DNA of 64,000 nucleotides from Sergeia podlipaevii (taxonomy: Eukaryota > Euglenozoa > Kinetoplastea > Trypanosomatida > Trypanosomatidae): the NCBI GenBank assembly GCA_030849805.1, contig JASANZ010002203.1, forward strand, positions 1 to 64,000. The letters are read 5' to 3'. The notes below the pieces were generated by a model. It did no database searches, was not told where the DNA came from, and saw only the letters and a list, made by a program, of their open reading frames with translations. Both the position numbers and the translations under genes were made by a program. Position 1 is the stretch's first letter. The number at the start of each line of letters is the position of its first letter. Positions 1-10,518 of the stretch are shown here, one piece after another.

Positions 1-734
1 CCATATATCACTTTAATATTTTTTTTTTCAATTTATTGTTGTTGTTGCTTTCAATATATATTATATCTGCATTTTCTTTTTTCTTTTTTTTTTTACCGGA
101 AGCGTGAAATGCAGCGGACGCGAAAATGGTGTGGTGAGAGATGCTGACAAGGCAGCATAAACTTCAGAAATGAACACCAGCGATACATTTGCGTTGCGAC
201 TACTTTTAGAAACAAATATATATTGCATATCGTTATCACGTATTATAGAGATCATGAAGATACACAAGAGGAGAAAGCAAAAAAAGCAACCATGTGATCA
301 GTGGCTTAGAGAAACATGTTTTATTGTTTACCTTCATTTGAAAGCCAAAGAGAATGAGAAGTTGAAAACATCAGAATAGAGGGAAAGAGACTTCTTTTTG
401 TTGTTGCTGGAAAGAACGAATGATGCAGGTGGTTGTTGCATCGCCTCATGCGAGAAGAAAAGTTTTTATCTTTCTATGCGAAAGTACGTATATATAGAAA
501 TGTTTTGTTGTTGTGCTCAAGAAACGTGAAGTGAGGATCTATATACATATTGAAGAAAAAAATTGTAAAGTACTATATTTTTTACAAAGCTGTTGCCACT
601 GGAGAAAGTTTTGCATGCTTCTTTTTTAAAATATTCTTCTTCAAGTATTATGTTTGCCTTCATTCTTTTTTTCCCAAAAGTTTTTTTTTACTCATTAGAT
701 TCTTTTTAACAAAAACTACTACAAAGCCGCTTGA
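1..734. other. gene-free stretch, left edge
   Basis: No convincing gene. The sequence is AT-rich with T homopolymers. It probably holds the 3' UTR of a gene left of the window and the leader of the coiled-coil gene at 735. Short ORFs here are low-complexity and lack any family signature. Confidence 0.6.
681..698 (+). promoter_or_regulatory. candidate spliced-leader acceptor for the gene at 735
   Basis: A run of T (681-689) is followed by CTCATTAG, placing AG at 697-698 and leaving an ATG-free leader of about 36 bases. An alternative AG lies at 679-680 after an earlier pyrimidine tract. Inferred from the trypanosomatid trans-splicing pattern, not from transcript data. Confidence 0.4.
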
Positions 735-3700
735 ATGATTCGCAATCAAGGAGTTGTTGTTGTACTCAACGAAGACAGCTTAGGAGCTATCGATGTGAAG
801 AACTACGACGACGGGGCAACCGCAGCTGGTGACGTCGGCGAGAGCTTTGCAGGTCACCCTGCACAGACCGATGCCACATGTGCACCTAGCTACCTATTAA
901 TGGGAAAGTTTAAGTCTGTCATTAACGATGTTGTGGTGGGCCTCCGTAACCCTTTAAACGTTTATGACGTGGACGATTACATCGCAGTTGCGGAGGAATG
1001 CCTCAAGGAGCTCAGAACCATCAAGGTGGAGCGCCGCATAGAGTCCAGACGTGCAAATGTCAATCATAGAGGTGCCAATCTGGCGTCACCCTCAGCGCGT
1101 GATCCCTCTTTGCCAGGGAATGCACGCGATGCGGCCACCGACGATGCCGTAACCACCGAGCGATCCTCTACCCCCAAAGGCTCTCAGCAACTCCGAAACT
1201 ACAAGGCCGCCTTGCTTCGCCAGAAGAAGATGTCACCCAAGTGCCATCCGACCGTTGCAGCGGCGCCTGCCGCGACTACCGGCAGCACCCCCGCGGCTCC
1301 AACTGTGGCGGTGAAGCCAGACACCACATCGCGAGAGTTAGTGGAAGTGGCGAGGCACACATCCGCTCTGCGTGCTGAAGAGCGACAGCGTCAGGCAGAG
1401 GAGCGTCGCTTGGACGACCTGCAGGGGATTCGTCAACGCAGCGAGAAGGGAGAGGAGAGGACGCAGCGGGCGAAGGCGCGCCGAGAGGAAGCTGAGCGTC
1501 GCACCCGCACTGTCACACAGGAACGCCAGGAACATGGCGTGCGCAGAGCTGAAGAGGCACGGCAGCAGACTCTGGAAAAAGTGCAAAGGGCACACTCGCG
1601 CGTGGATGAGGTGCGACTCACCAATGATCTCCGCCAGCAGACCAAAGCGCTTTTAATTGACAAGAAGATGAGCGATGCCGAGCACAACCAGGAACAGATT
1701 CGCGAAGAGAGGCAGAAGGTGGCGGTGGAGCGTCAGGAGGCAGCCGCAGCGGTCGCAGAGCGCAGACGTAACTTGAGCCAGGAGCGTGCTGAGAGACAAC
1801 AGCAACGGGAGCAGCAGCGCGCGGAGAGTCTGCGGCGTGTCGAGGAGCAGAAGCAGCAAAAGCTTGAGGAGAAGCAGCAAAAGGCAGAGGAGTGGGAGAA
1901 GAAGGTGCACCAACACCACAAGGACACTACTGCAGAGGCAGAGGCTCTCACTCGCAAGACAGAGGAGAAGCTGCAGCAGAGCGAAAAATTTCGCGAAGAG
2001 CAGCGTGAGCGTCTTCAGCAGCGCCGAAAGGCTCAGGAGCAGAAGCAGCGAGAAACGCGTGAGCGGAAGGAGGCCGCGGCTGCAGTGGGTGTGGCGGAGG
2101 GTGCGGCAGCGGCAAAGTCCCGCTATCGTGTGCTTGTAGCACCTTTGCCATCTCTGGAAGAGGAGCAGCTTGTGCAGCGGGTGGCGAAGCTGACGTCTGC
2201 TGCTGCGCGACAGGGCAAGACCTTTACGGACAACTACCAGAAGGAGTGTCTCTCCTCTACACGAGATCTAAATCGGAGCAAACTTCGCCCCGCCTTTAGT
2301 CGTCTATCTGCCGCCTTATCTGCCTCTCCACCTTCCTTATCTCAATGCCGCCAGCCCCTGAATGATATCTGCGCGTGCGCAATGACGGATATCGATCATC
2401 AGTTCGTACGGTACTTCAACATGTTCGAGTGGATCGGGCGATTCATCGTTGACGGGCGCAAAGCACAGGAGTATTCAACGGTGAAACTGTCAGTGGACTG
2501 GCTGCGTGACGTGCTTGCGGATGCGACCGAGGGCAAGGAGAACGCTATATACTTTGTGCGTAGCGGTGGTGTCTTGTGTCTTGCGGGAGCGGTGCGTGAG
2601 GAGGCGCAGCAGCAGCGCCAAGGAAGCGATAGTGTGCTAGGCTCCATGCTGGCAGTGATTACATTCTGTCTAGAGCGTGTGTGCGCTGAGGCACAGACGA
2701 GCGTGAGGCTGGCAGCTGTGCGTGACCAGCTGCTAGCCGAGTTTGAGACGGTGGGTCTGGAGCGCGTCTGCCTTTCCATTTTGCGAGGATGTAGTGCGGA
2801 TTCGGAGGCAGATTCCGTACTGCTGTATTACGCTCTGCGTGTTGTCAACACGCAGTTGAGTGTGTTTGCGCGTCGCAAGGGGGATGTACGGTTCCCATGG
2901 TTTCAACACGTAGCGATGGCGCTGTTGACGCTGCTACAGGCCATCTTGACCCCGGATGGAGTGTCGCTACAGGAGAACGCCAAACGGATGAATAGCGTTC
3001 GGGTGGCTATTCTGTTTAGCGTATTCCGCGCACTTAATACACTTGCACGATGGCAGCTGGTTTCCTTGCAGGCTCTACTTCATGATCCAGCAAGCGCGCC
3101 TGCGGGTAGCGCTAGTGGCAGCGTGTCTACCACCTTTGCTGCATCGGCGATGAGTGCAACGTTGGTGAAGCAATCTTCAGCTCTTTCTGCTGCTGCTATC
3201 GCTTCTGCAGAGGCGTCTACGGTGCAACTCAGCAGAATGGAGCTCTTCCATGTGTTGAACAGTTTCTTTACATACATACACTCTCACAGCGAAGACCTTG
3301 AGTCAATCCAGACCACCGAGGAAGTAGTCACGGCATCCACTGGAGAAGCAGCAGCGGCCGGTGTGGGGCTCTCTTCCTTTGAGGATGCCCTCCGCTGTGG
3401 TATTACGTTGCCTAGTGTTCCTCCTCTTCCTGCATTGCGCCGTTCAGTAGATGGCGTGGCCGCCACAGGCGGCTATCACCTGCGTGCTGCCCTGCATGAG
3501 TGTATCCTTTTGGTAGGGTACTTGTGCCTCGATGACAGCGCACTGCAGGAGATGCTTTCGTGGGGTAAGAGCAAGACGCTGCTGGGTAACATGCTGAACG
3601 TTCTGCCTGTGCAGTACTTCACCACCGCACGCCACATTTTGTTTCCGACGTTGCTGGCAGCGGTGTGTCACAGCGAGCGCAACTTGCTGATTGCCCGAGA

Positions 3701-4085
3701 TGAGATGGAGCTGGCGCAGTTGAGTCATTTTATCACGGAGGAGTACGAAGCGTTGAGCAAGAAGGCGAAGGCGTACGCACAGGAGCACCACAGGGAGCTG
3801 CGCGCGTTCCGTATGGCAAACGACCCTCATCGTTTTCTTTTGGAGAGTACGAAGGGAAAGTCGTGGGCGCAGATGGATGATGATGACATTGTTCAGCCAC
3901 CTTCACCACGCTCAATTCACAGCGTGAGTTCGACGCCGATGCTTGAGAAGGACCGTCTCTGCAAGGGCCTGCGCGTAACGGGGCTTTCCGCGGTGAACAT
4001 GTTCCGTATAGAACGACGCTTGCCGATTTCCTACTGGCCTGGAGTGATGGAGGAGTTGGGGACTGTTGTCGTGAAGAGCAAGTGA
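735..4085 (+). CDS. long coiled-coil protein, possible SCAPER relative
   Basis: A 1116-residue protein in three parts. Residues about 50-110 form a compact helical N-terminal segment that begins YLLMGKFKSVINDVVVGL. After a low-complexity linker, residues about 196-460 are a charged helix rich in E, R, Q and K with many EERQ/AEERR-type runs, predicted as a long coiled coil or single helix. Residues about 460-1116 are mostly helical, with leucine-rich stretches and no recognisable catalytic motif. This order (small helical N-domain, charged coil, large helical C-region) resembles SCAPER, a conserved eukaryotic protein linked to cilia and the endoplasmic reticulum, but I base that on architecture and weak resemblance only. 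No C2H2 zinc finger was seen. The ATG at 735 is the first in frame and follows a plausible splice site. Other long coiled-coil cytoskeletal proteins are equally possible. Confidence 0.85.
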   Translation: MIRNQGVVVVLNEDSLGAIDVKNYDDGATAAGDVGESFAGHPAQTDATCAPSYLLMGKFKSVINDVVVGLRNPLNVYDVDDYIAVAEECLKELRTIKVERRIESRRANVNHRGANLASPSARDPSLPGNARDAATDDAVTTERSSTPKGSQQLRNYKAALLRQKKMSPKCHPTVAAAPAATTGSTPAAPTVAVKPDTTSRELVEVARHTSALRAEERQRQAEERRLDDLQGIRQRSEKGEERTQRAKARREEAERRTRTVTQERQEHGVRRAEEARQQTLEKVQRAHSRVDEVRLTNDLRQQTKALLIDKKMSDAEHNQEQIREERQKVAVERQEAAAAVAERRRNLSQERAERQQQREQQRAESLRRVEEQKQQKLEEKQQKAEEWEKKVHQHHKDTTAEAEALTRKTEEKLQQSEKFREEQRERLQQRRKAQEQKQRETRERKEAAAAVGVAEGAAAAKSRYRVLVAPLPSLEEEQLVQRVAKLTSAAARQGKTFTDNYQKECLSSTRDLNRSKLRPAFSRLSAALSASPPSLSQCRQPLNDICACAMTDIDHQFVRYFNMFEWIGRFIVDGRKAQEYSTVKLSVDWLRDVLADATEGKENAIYFVRSGGVLCLAGAVREEAQQQRQGSDSVLGSMLAVITFCLERVCAEAQTSVRLAAVRDQLLAEFETVGLERVCLSILRGCSADSEADSVLLYYALRVVNTQLSVFARRKGDVRFPWFQHVAMALLTLLQAILTPDGVSLQENAKRMNSVRVAILFSVFRALNTLARWQLVSLQALLHDPASAPAGSASGSVSTTFAASAMSATLVKQSSALSAAAIASAEASTVQLSRMELFHVLNSFFTYIHSHSEDLESIQTTEEVVTASTGEAAAAGVGLSSFEDALRCGITLPSVPPLPALRRSVDGVAATGGYHLRAALHECILLVGYLCLDDSALQEMLSWGKSKTLLGNMLNVLPVQYFTTARHILFPTLLAAVCHSERNLLIARDEMELAQLSHFITEEYEALSKKAKAYAQEHHRELRAFRMANDPHRFLLESTKGKSWAQMDDDDIVQPPSPRSIHSVSSTPMLEKDRLCKGLRVTGLSAVNMFRIERRLPISYWPGVMEELGTVVVKSK

Positions 4086-5065
4086 TGATAGTGCACATGG
4101 ATGCTGCGCGCGTACATTTGGTGTGTGCGTATTCTGAAATTTTTATTATTATTATGAATACTATTATTGTCTTTTTTCCTTTTCGTAAATGTTGAGCGTA
4201 GTGACGCGCTTTCTTCGGCGCTATCACCCCCCCCCCCTAATAATCAACAACGCGAAATCAGCGAAAAAAATTCGGAAGAGTAAGCGAAAGCACGTAGAGG
4301 TCAGCTTTAAAATGAAAATGAAGGAATTGCTTTTTTTTTTTTGCCTTCTCTATATAAAGTAGAGGGTACGATAGATTGAGAGTGGGAGAGATAAGGTGGG
4401 GGGTAAGCAGACGAGAACGATTATCTGCGATTGAAGAGTACCGATTTTTTTTTCTGCTCCTAGGCTCTGTCCCCCCCCATCTTTTACGTCAATAATCAAT
4501 CAACGCATTGCTAACAGTGCACAAGGAGATGCAGTAGTGAATGACCTGGGAGCTGTGCATGCATATACTACTTGCTTTTTTTTCTTCTTTCATCCATATG
4601 GCTGATAAGGTTTGTGGTTACATCTATTTTAACGAACACCCTCCCGCTCTATCGCTTTTTCTCTCGGACAGGTATATATTACGACTTGTTCTGGAAAGCC
4701 TTACCAAGAGGCAACAACTGACTCTCTCGTTTTATGTATGTGTATCTTACATCTTCCTCGCTTCCTTGTTCTTTGCTTTTCATTTTACAAGTTTTTTTTT
4801 TTTTTTTCAATATTTGCCCGTCCCTTTTTCTTTTCTTCAGTCTTTGTATAAGGCTATCCGCTCTGTTGCACCAACACTTTTGGAGTACTTTAGGCTTTTA
4901 AAATATATATAGAGAGAGCAACAGAAAGAAAAGTAAGAAACTTCCTTGATTGGACTAAGAACGAGTGACGAAGGCTCTTTTTTTTTGCTTTTACTGTTCA
5001 CGAAACACAGAATTTTGAATCTCTACCCACTCGGTATTTTTTTCTCTTAAAGAAATATAAAAAGC
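4086..5065. other. intergenic, T-rich
   Basis: 3' UTR and leader territory with C and T homopolymers. Two AGs could serve the kinase gene downstream: 5009-5010 after a T tract near 4977-4995, and 5051-5052, only 13 bases from the ATG. A 123-codon ATG-initiated ORF at 4541-4912 is discussed under findings. Confidence 0.6.
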
Positions 5066-6202
5066 ATGAGCAGCCCAGGAGGGAAGCCTCTTAAGGAGCC
5101 ACGATCCATCTTTCAAGGCCGCTTTGTTCTCACCCACTTACTCGGGAAGGGCGGCTTTGGTGAGGTGTATGCAGGCGTACAAACTTCCAACAAGGAGTTG
5201 GTTGCGGTGAAGGTGGAGCAGAACAATGGCAGAGCCTCTTTTCTCTTCCACGAGGCGCGCGTAATGAAGGATATCCAGAAGCGTAGGACACAGGACGGTA
5301 TTGCAGGGATCGCCACGCTCAAGTATTTTGGACAGGAAATAGACTACCGCGTCCTTATCATGTCCCTTCAAGGATCGTCCATCGAAGACTTCCACGAGCG
5401 CCTTGGTCGCTTTTCTCTGCAGACAACGGTCTGCCTCGCCGATCAAATGCTTTCTCGTTTGGAGTATATTCACGGCGCTGGCTACGTGCACCGCGATCTG
5501 AAGGCCGACAACTTCGTTGTTGGACGCAACAGCAACTCACGCCGCATTTTTATGATTGACTTTGGACTCAGCAGTCGTTACCTCACCTCTGAGGGAACTC
5601 ATAGAGAAGTGCAGGTCGGGAAAGCCTTTCTCGGCACCTCGCGCTTTGCTTCGCTGCGCACGCACCAGGGCATTTCGCAAAGCCGCCGCGACGACATGGA
5701 GCAGCTTGTGTACTTGATGATTTACATGTACCGTGGCCGTCTGCCGTGGTCTGGGCTTAACATCAAGGAGCACGACGTGAAGCAGCGCAAGATTGGCGAA
5801 ATTAAGGCGGAGATGTCGCCTGCGCAGATCTGCGCCAAGTGCCCACGGCAGTATGAAGACCTGCTTTACTACACACGTCACATGGACTTTGCTGAGGATC
5901 CGCAGTACGAGATGTGCCGTGTTCTTATCCGCTCTGTTCTCGACGAGGAGAACCCCCCGCAGAAGCTGGACTACGTGTTTGACTGGGAGAAGCCACGCAA
6001 CAGTGATTCCCTGCGTACGGCGCCGTCAAAAATTATCAATCAGGATATCCAGTTTCTTGGCTCCAATGGAAACGAAGACAGGAAGGGCATGGGCAAGAAC
6101 GGCGAGGATGGGAATGTTATCACGAGTACTGCTAAGGCAAACGGTGTACTCTCTGACGGCGCTGTTTCGCCACGAGAGATTGTTAGTATTGATGAACGCT
6201 AA
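5066..6202 (+). CDS. casein kinase 1 family protein kinase, divergent
   Basis: A 378-residue Ser/Thr kinase. The domain starts near residue 20: glycine loop GKGGFGEV (27-34), ATP-anchoring lysine in VAVKVE (K49), catalytic loop HRDLKADN (142-149), DFG (165-167), then the CK1-type signature SRRDDMEQL (206-214) followed by RGRLPWSGL. All residues needed for catalysis are present, so it should be active. The CK1 group normally reads HRDIKPDN; here the proline is alanine. The GGFGE loop and VKVE also recall tau-tubulin kinases, a CK1 branch. The C-terminal 80 residues or so are a low-complexity tail without a localisation signal I recognise. CK1 kinases phosphorylate acidic or pre-phosphorylated substrates; the substrates here are unknown. 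The first ATG of the frame follows two plausible splice sites. Confidence 0.92.
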   Translation: MSSPGGKPLKEPRSIFQGRFVLTHLLGKGGFGEVYAGVQTSNKELVAVKVEQNNGRASFLFHEARVMKDIQKRRTQDGIAGIATLKYFGQEIDYRVLIMSLQGSSIEDFHERLGRFSLQTTVCLADQMLSRLEYIHGAGYVHRDLKADNFVVGRNSNSRRIFMIDFGLSSRYLTSEGTHREVQVGKAFLGTSRFASLRTHQGISQSRRDDMEQLVYLMIYMYRGRLPWSGLNIKEHDVKQRKIGEIKAEMSPAQICAKCPRQYEDLLYYTRHMDFAEDPQYEMCRVLIRSVLDEENPPQKLDYVFDWEKPRNSDSLRTAPSKIINQDIQFLGSNGNEDRKGMGKNGEDGNVITSTAKANGVLSDGAVSPREIVSIDER

Positions 6203-8855
6203 AGCGTTTGCACCTGTTTTTGGAGCTTGGCACTACTAAATATATATACATATGTATATCTTCTTTGTGTGCGTGTGTAAGTGTTCTTGTGGACAAAAGC
6301 AGGGGCAGGAGAGGAGAGAGGCAAGGAATCTGGCTGACAAAAAGGGGGAACTAGGTGGGAGACAAGACGAAAGTGGAGCAACAGTCGTTCTTTTTGGCGT
6401 CAACTTCCAAATAAGGCGGAGGAGGAGCGGGAACCAGAAACGAAGCGGATCAATGTTTTGATAACAATAATGGTGCATCGTTGCCGCACTGATCTCTGTA
6501 CGGGATCCTAACTGAGGCCGTTGCTACTACCTGTGTGCATGCGCTCTGTTAGCGTTGAGCGAGTAAATGAGCACATTTTCGTTTTTTTTCCCTTTCGGAC
6601 ACACTTCTATGTTTGAAGACTAGCTATTATTATGCTACAACTTCTTACTACCATATTATTCATCACAATGTGTTTTCTTTTATTTATTATAATCTTTTAT
6701 TATTTACGTTTCTATACTTTTTGATTCGTATATACACGTTTTTGCACATTTTTCTGTTCTTTCATTATTATTATATATACATTTTTATACGAAAGGATTA
6801 ACAGAGGAAGGAAAGAAAAGTTGGCGTATTTCTTTCTGGAGGCGCACGCACAGGGATCACCATTATTTGTGCTTACGTCTTATCCGGAACGTTTTACCTC
6901 CTTTTCATTATTTTTTTGTCGTTGTAGGTGATAAATATACGCTTTGTGGTGGCTTTTTTTTTTGTGGGTTTGTATTTTTGTGATTTTCCTTTATCCACTG
7001 AAAGTGGTGTATGTACTTCTGTGTGCGCGAGCCACTTCGTTGCTTTTTCCCTTCCTTCCTCCTCTCTCGTTCTTTCCCTTCTTTTTTTACTTCCACTACA
7101 GTTAGTAGCATTACCACGTGTTTGTAGCAAAAAAAATTTGTATCATATCTTCTTCCTGTTCAGTGTTTTATTATCATTATTTTTTTGTATCTTTTTTTCC
7201 TCACTTATATATATTTATCTATCAATGAGTTCAAAGTTATTTTTATGCTTTCCCCGAATAACTGCTGAGGAAAAAAAAAGTGTCTCCGTTTGATTGATAT
7301 TGCTTTTTTTTGTTGTCGTTTATAAGAGGAAAAAAACATATATTCTATACCTATATATATGTGTGTGCTTTTCTCTTTTTATTCTTTGCTGCCTGAGCAG
7401 CACCTCTAATATATGCAGCTTCTATACTTGCTGACTCGCACAGTGCACTGAGAGGGTTGGGTGAAAGACAGAAGAAAAAAAAAGGAATGTTGATGTGCCT
7501 TTTTGTGGAAGGGAAGGAGTCATTTAGCGTCTACTATGCGCTTTGCTTATTGTATATATGCATACATGTACATATGACCCTCCTCTTCCCCTCCCTCCTC
7601 AAATGATGTTTTCTTTCCGCCATTTACAGTGGCTTTTGCTTCGTACTTGCACAGAGGGTAGAGTCACACTCACTTCTTGTGGGCACGCTTGCACCTGTGG
7701 CACTTTTTACTCTTGGTATCTTCTTCTGTTTTCTTTATGCCCGGGTACATTGCAGGCTTTCCAGACCGTGTCATATTTGTATACACACTCACATACGCAT
7801 GCAGCTCACTTTTGCTAATCTCTCATGTCCCGGGGACGATATAAGTGTGTTTTGGTGTTTTTTTCTTACTTGCTCTTTATTCTGTTGACGTTACACGTTT
7901 GTGTTTTTGTTTTGTTTTGCTGTATATATTGTTTGCTGAAAGGGGAAAGAGTGTGTACATAAATATAGGTCTCTATCATTTTTTTTTTCTTGCTTGGCAT
8001 GGGCGCAATTTCACCTTCTTCTCTCCCCTCTTCGTGTCTCACGTATATCGTGGTTATGAAGCAGATGCTCCCACTGCCTATTATATAGGAAGGAGGGGGG
8101 AGCATTTCTTTATTTTCCCTTTTTTGTAGCCTTGATATACAAACAATGGTATGCACATCTGCAATGCGAGCACTTTGTCATCAGACCGCTTATTTTCTTT
8201 CTCTCTTTTTTTTTTTTTTAGCATTTGCATGTATGCTACTGGCATTCCAAAGGAAAAGAGCGGGGCTCTCGCCTTCCCTACGGGGGCATGAGCGATCTAC
8301 TGGTAGTTGATTTTCTTGTATACATACATTTGATAAAAATGAAAAATTGACGACAAATACAGCAACAACAACAAAACAGCGCATTTAAAGGGGATGAAAT
8401 CGTATTTCTGTGGCACTGTGGTGGTGGCGGTTACCACAATGCAGTGTATCGTTGTACTGGTGATGGAGCTTCTTTTTGAGACACACACACACACATGCAA
8501 TAAAAAGCAAACAAAAAGCATTTAAAAAATTGAATAAAAAATGGGTCATTGAGAAATAGGTATGGGGCTAACGAACGTGTGTGCGCGTGAAGACTTTTAG
8601 ATGTGTGTCTACGCGCTTCTAGGCACCTGCATCCAGACCCCTTTTTTTTTGAAAATAAATATTTGTGCGAAAATGTACATCGCTATGGAGGGTCCAATCA
8701 ATACAAAACATTTTGCTCTTCAATTTTTATCATTGCTATTACTTTTCTTTTAAAATAATGCACATTTTAGGATAGTTGCTTGAAATTGAGGTAAGAGAGA
8801 GAGAGTGAAATCACATCTTTTTTCCTTCCCAAAGCTCTTAGTAAACAGAAAAAAA
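6203..8855. other. 2.65 kb gene-free stretch
   Basis: Unusually long for this window. Very T-rich, with short hydrophobic ORFs that are translations of T-rich DNA. No tRNA B-box, snoRNA boxes or conserved ORF was recognised. It could be a long 3' UTR of the CK1-family gene, or contain non-coding RNA that I cannot identify by eye. Confidence 0.5.
8816..8834 (+). promoter_or_regulatory. candidate spliced-leader acceptor for the gene at 8856
   Basis: A pyrimidine run of 15 bases (8816-8830) ends in AAAG, with AG at 8833-8834, 21 bases before the ATG at 8856. An upstream in-frame ATG at 8805 lies before this site and would be removed, so 8856 is the chosen start. Confidence 0.5.
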
Positions 8856-9116
8856 ATGTTCCGTCGTAACTTTACGCGTCTTGGCCATCAGCTCATTAAA
8901 GAGCCTATGGGCCACGAGGAGAACACTTTTTGCCGGGGTCAGCGCTCCCGCTCGCACGCGTTGAATCACGTGTATGGTCTTGCAGGCTTTTGCGCCGTTG
9001 GCTGCGTAGCTGCTCTGTACTCCTTTGCATCTCACCAGTGCCGCGTGTACACCGCGGTTGCCGCTGACGGTAAGATGATCAAGTCTACTTGTCCTACCAA
9101 GTGGTGGAACTTTTAG
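8856..9116 (+). CDS. 86-residue protein with one membrane span, possibly mitochondrial
   Basis: The N-terminus (MFRRNFTRLGHQL) is basic and free of acidic residues for the first 14, like a mitochondrial presequence. A hydrophobic segment, about residues 36-58 (NHVYGLAGFCAVGCVAALYSF), could span a membrane. It ends in a Cys-containing tail finishing TKWWNF. No known domain was recognised. Its size, basic N-terminus and single span fit the small accessory subunits of trypanosomatid respiratory complexes, but that is inference. Codon use and base composition differ sharply from the T-rich flanks, which supports a real gene. An upstream in-frame start would add 17 residues but precedes the likely splice acceptor. 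Confidence 0.75.
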   Translation: MFRRNFTRLGHQLIKEPMGHEENTFCRGQRSRSHALNHVYGLAGFCAVGCVAALYSFASHQCRVYTAVAADGKMIKSTCPTKWWNF

Positions 9117-9963
9117 AAAAAAAAAATGTTCTTTGCAAGATCTTTTTTTCTTTATCATGCGTGCGGGGTTCACGATGTGACTCATCCTCCTACTTTTCCG
9201 TGGGTTACATATCAAACACTCTCTCGTTAGCACAGTTTTACCAAGGAAAGGGTGAAGATGATGAGCTGGAGCGGCGTTTGAGGGGACTTTCTAATGATGA
9301 TTATTGTTATTATTTGTTATTGCGTGCCGCGCATGTAAGGAGATGGAACGCGAGAGGTGTGTCCTTGGCGAAACTAGGGTCAGCCTGCACTAGCATACAC
9401 TAGTGTTTGTTCGTTTTTTTCCACTTTTAAAAAAATAGCATGTAGTGTGGGATGGGATGGGGACATTATTTTGTAGGTATAGTAGTATCGAACGGTTCAT
9501 ACTGTTACGTCTGTGTGTATATGTGTCGTTGCTTATCTGAAAGAGGAGAAGGAGGAAAGCATTGAAGATAGGGGGTTATCAGCAAAAAAAGAAAAATGAA
9601 TAACACAATAAAATAAAAGATTTTGTGTGTACTAGAAGGATGTGATGAAGGTCTCGTATATGATAGGCGTGCCTTTTTTTTTTTTACTGCTCTTAGCGCC
9701 AGGCGCACTGGAAAGAAAGGAGAGCAATTGTATTCGTTCAATGCATATATCAATTATGGATGCTTCCTTTCCTTCTTCGGCACCTTCTTATTTGTTGTTT
9801 TGTTCTTGATATGCGTACGCTGTGAAGTAAAGCTATATATAGATATAGCAAACAAACGAAAAGGCAGACACACTATACAGAGCCATTAGTCACAATTGTT
9901 AGCATTTTTATTTTGAAATTAAAGGAAAGAAAACGATAAGAAAGGAAGAAACGGAAAGAACTT
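9117..9963. other. intergenic
   Basis: T-rich UTR-like sequence. No gene or RNA recognised. A weak acceptor for the gene at 9964 is AG 9923-9924 in a purine-rich leader without ATG. Confidence 0.6.
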
Positions 9964-10518
9964 ATGCCGCCCCGAGCAACGCGTTCGTCTTCAAAGGCTG
10001 GCAAAAGCAAAGCCAACACTGTCCGCAGTCGTCAGCCGGCGCTACGTGATGTGTACATCAAGTCTTGTGCAGAACTGGGCCTTCACCCTAACAGTGGTGT
10101 GCTTGCCCTCCTTCCTGAAAAAGCTGGTGCTTCCTTAGGCGAGGAAGTGCTGGATGTTAGCCGCAACTACGTAGGAGATAAGGGCATCATGCCACTCTTA
10201 GCAGTAATCGATAAAGCCACCGACGTGCGGGCGATTGTGCTGCGCGAGAATGGGCTTCGCAATCGTGGTGTGCACGCTCTTTGCTCTAGCGCTCTCGTTC
10301 ACCCCAGTCTGCAGTATATTGATCTCTCCGATAACTACGTGAGCGGAGGCGCCGCGGAAAGCCTGGAGAAGCTGCTGATAGGCAATCATCGCATTGTGGA
10401 GGTGGTGATCGAGAATACGAAGATTGATGTAGAGTGGCGTGTGAAGCTGCGCGACTTGCTGGAGGCGAACCGGGCTAGTTGTACGGCGACTGTTGATGGG
10501 GATGCTGCTTCATCTTAG
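9964..10518 (+). CDS. short leucine-rich-repeat protein
   Basis: A 184-residue protein. After a basic, Ser/Lys-rich N-terminus (about 25 residues), it carries about three leucine-rich repeats of the ribonuclease-inhibitor type. The recurring consensus is visible in EVLDVSRNYVGDKG, AIVLRENGLRNRG and YIDLSDNYVSGG, each followed by a helix. Such repeats form a curved protein-binding surface with no catalytic role of their own. Only a few repeats are present, fewer than a full horseshoe usually has, so it may act as an adaptor or cap. Trypanosomatids have many LRR proteins, several in the flagellum; I cannot assign a partner or place. The ATG is the first in frame. Confidence 0.88.
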   Translation: MPPRATRSSSKAGKSKANTVRSRQPALRDVYIKSCAELGLHPNSGVLALLPEKAGASLGEEVLDVSRNYVGDKGIMPLLAVIDKATDVRAIVLRENGLRNRGVHALCSSALVHPSLQYIDLSDNYVSGGAAESLEKLLIGNHRIVEVVIENTKIDVEWRVKLRDLLEANRASCTATVDGDAASS

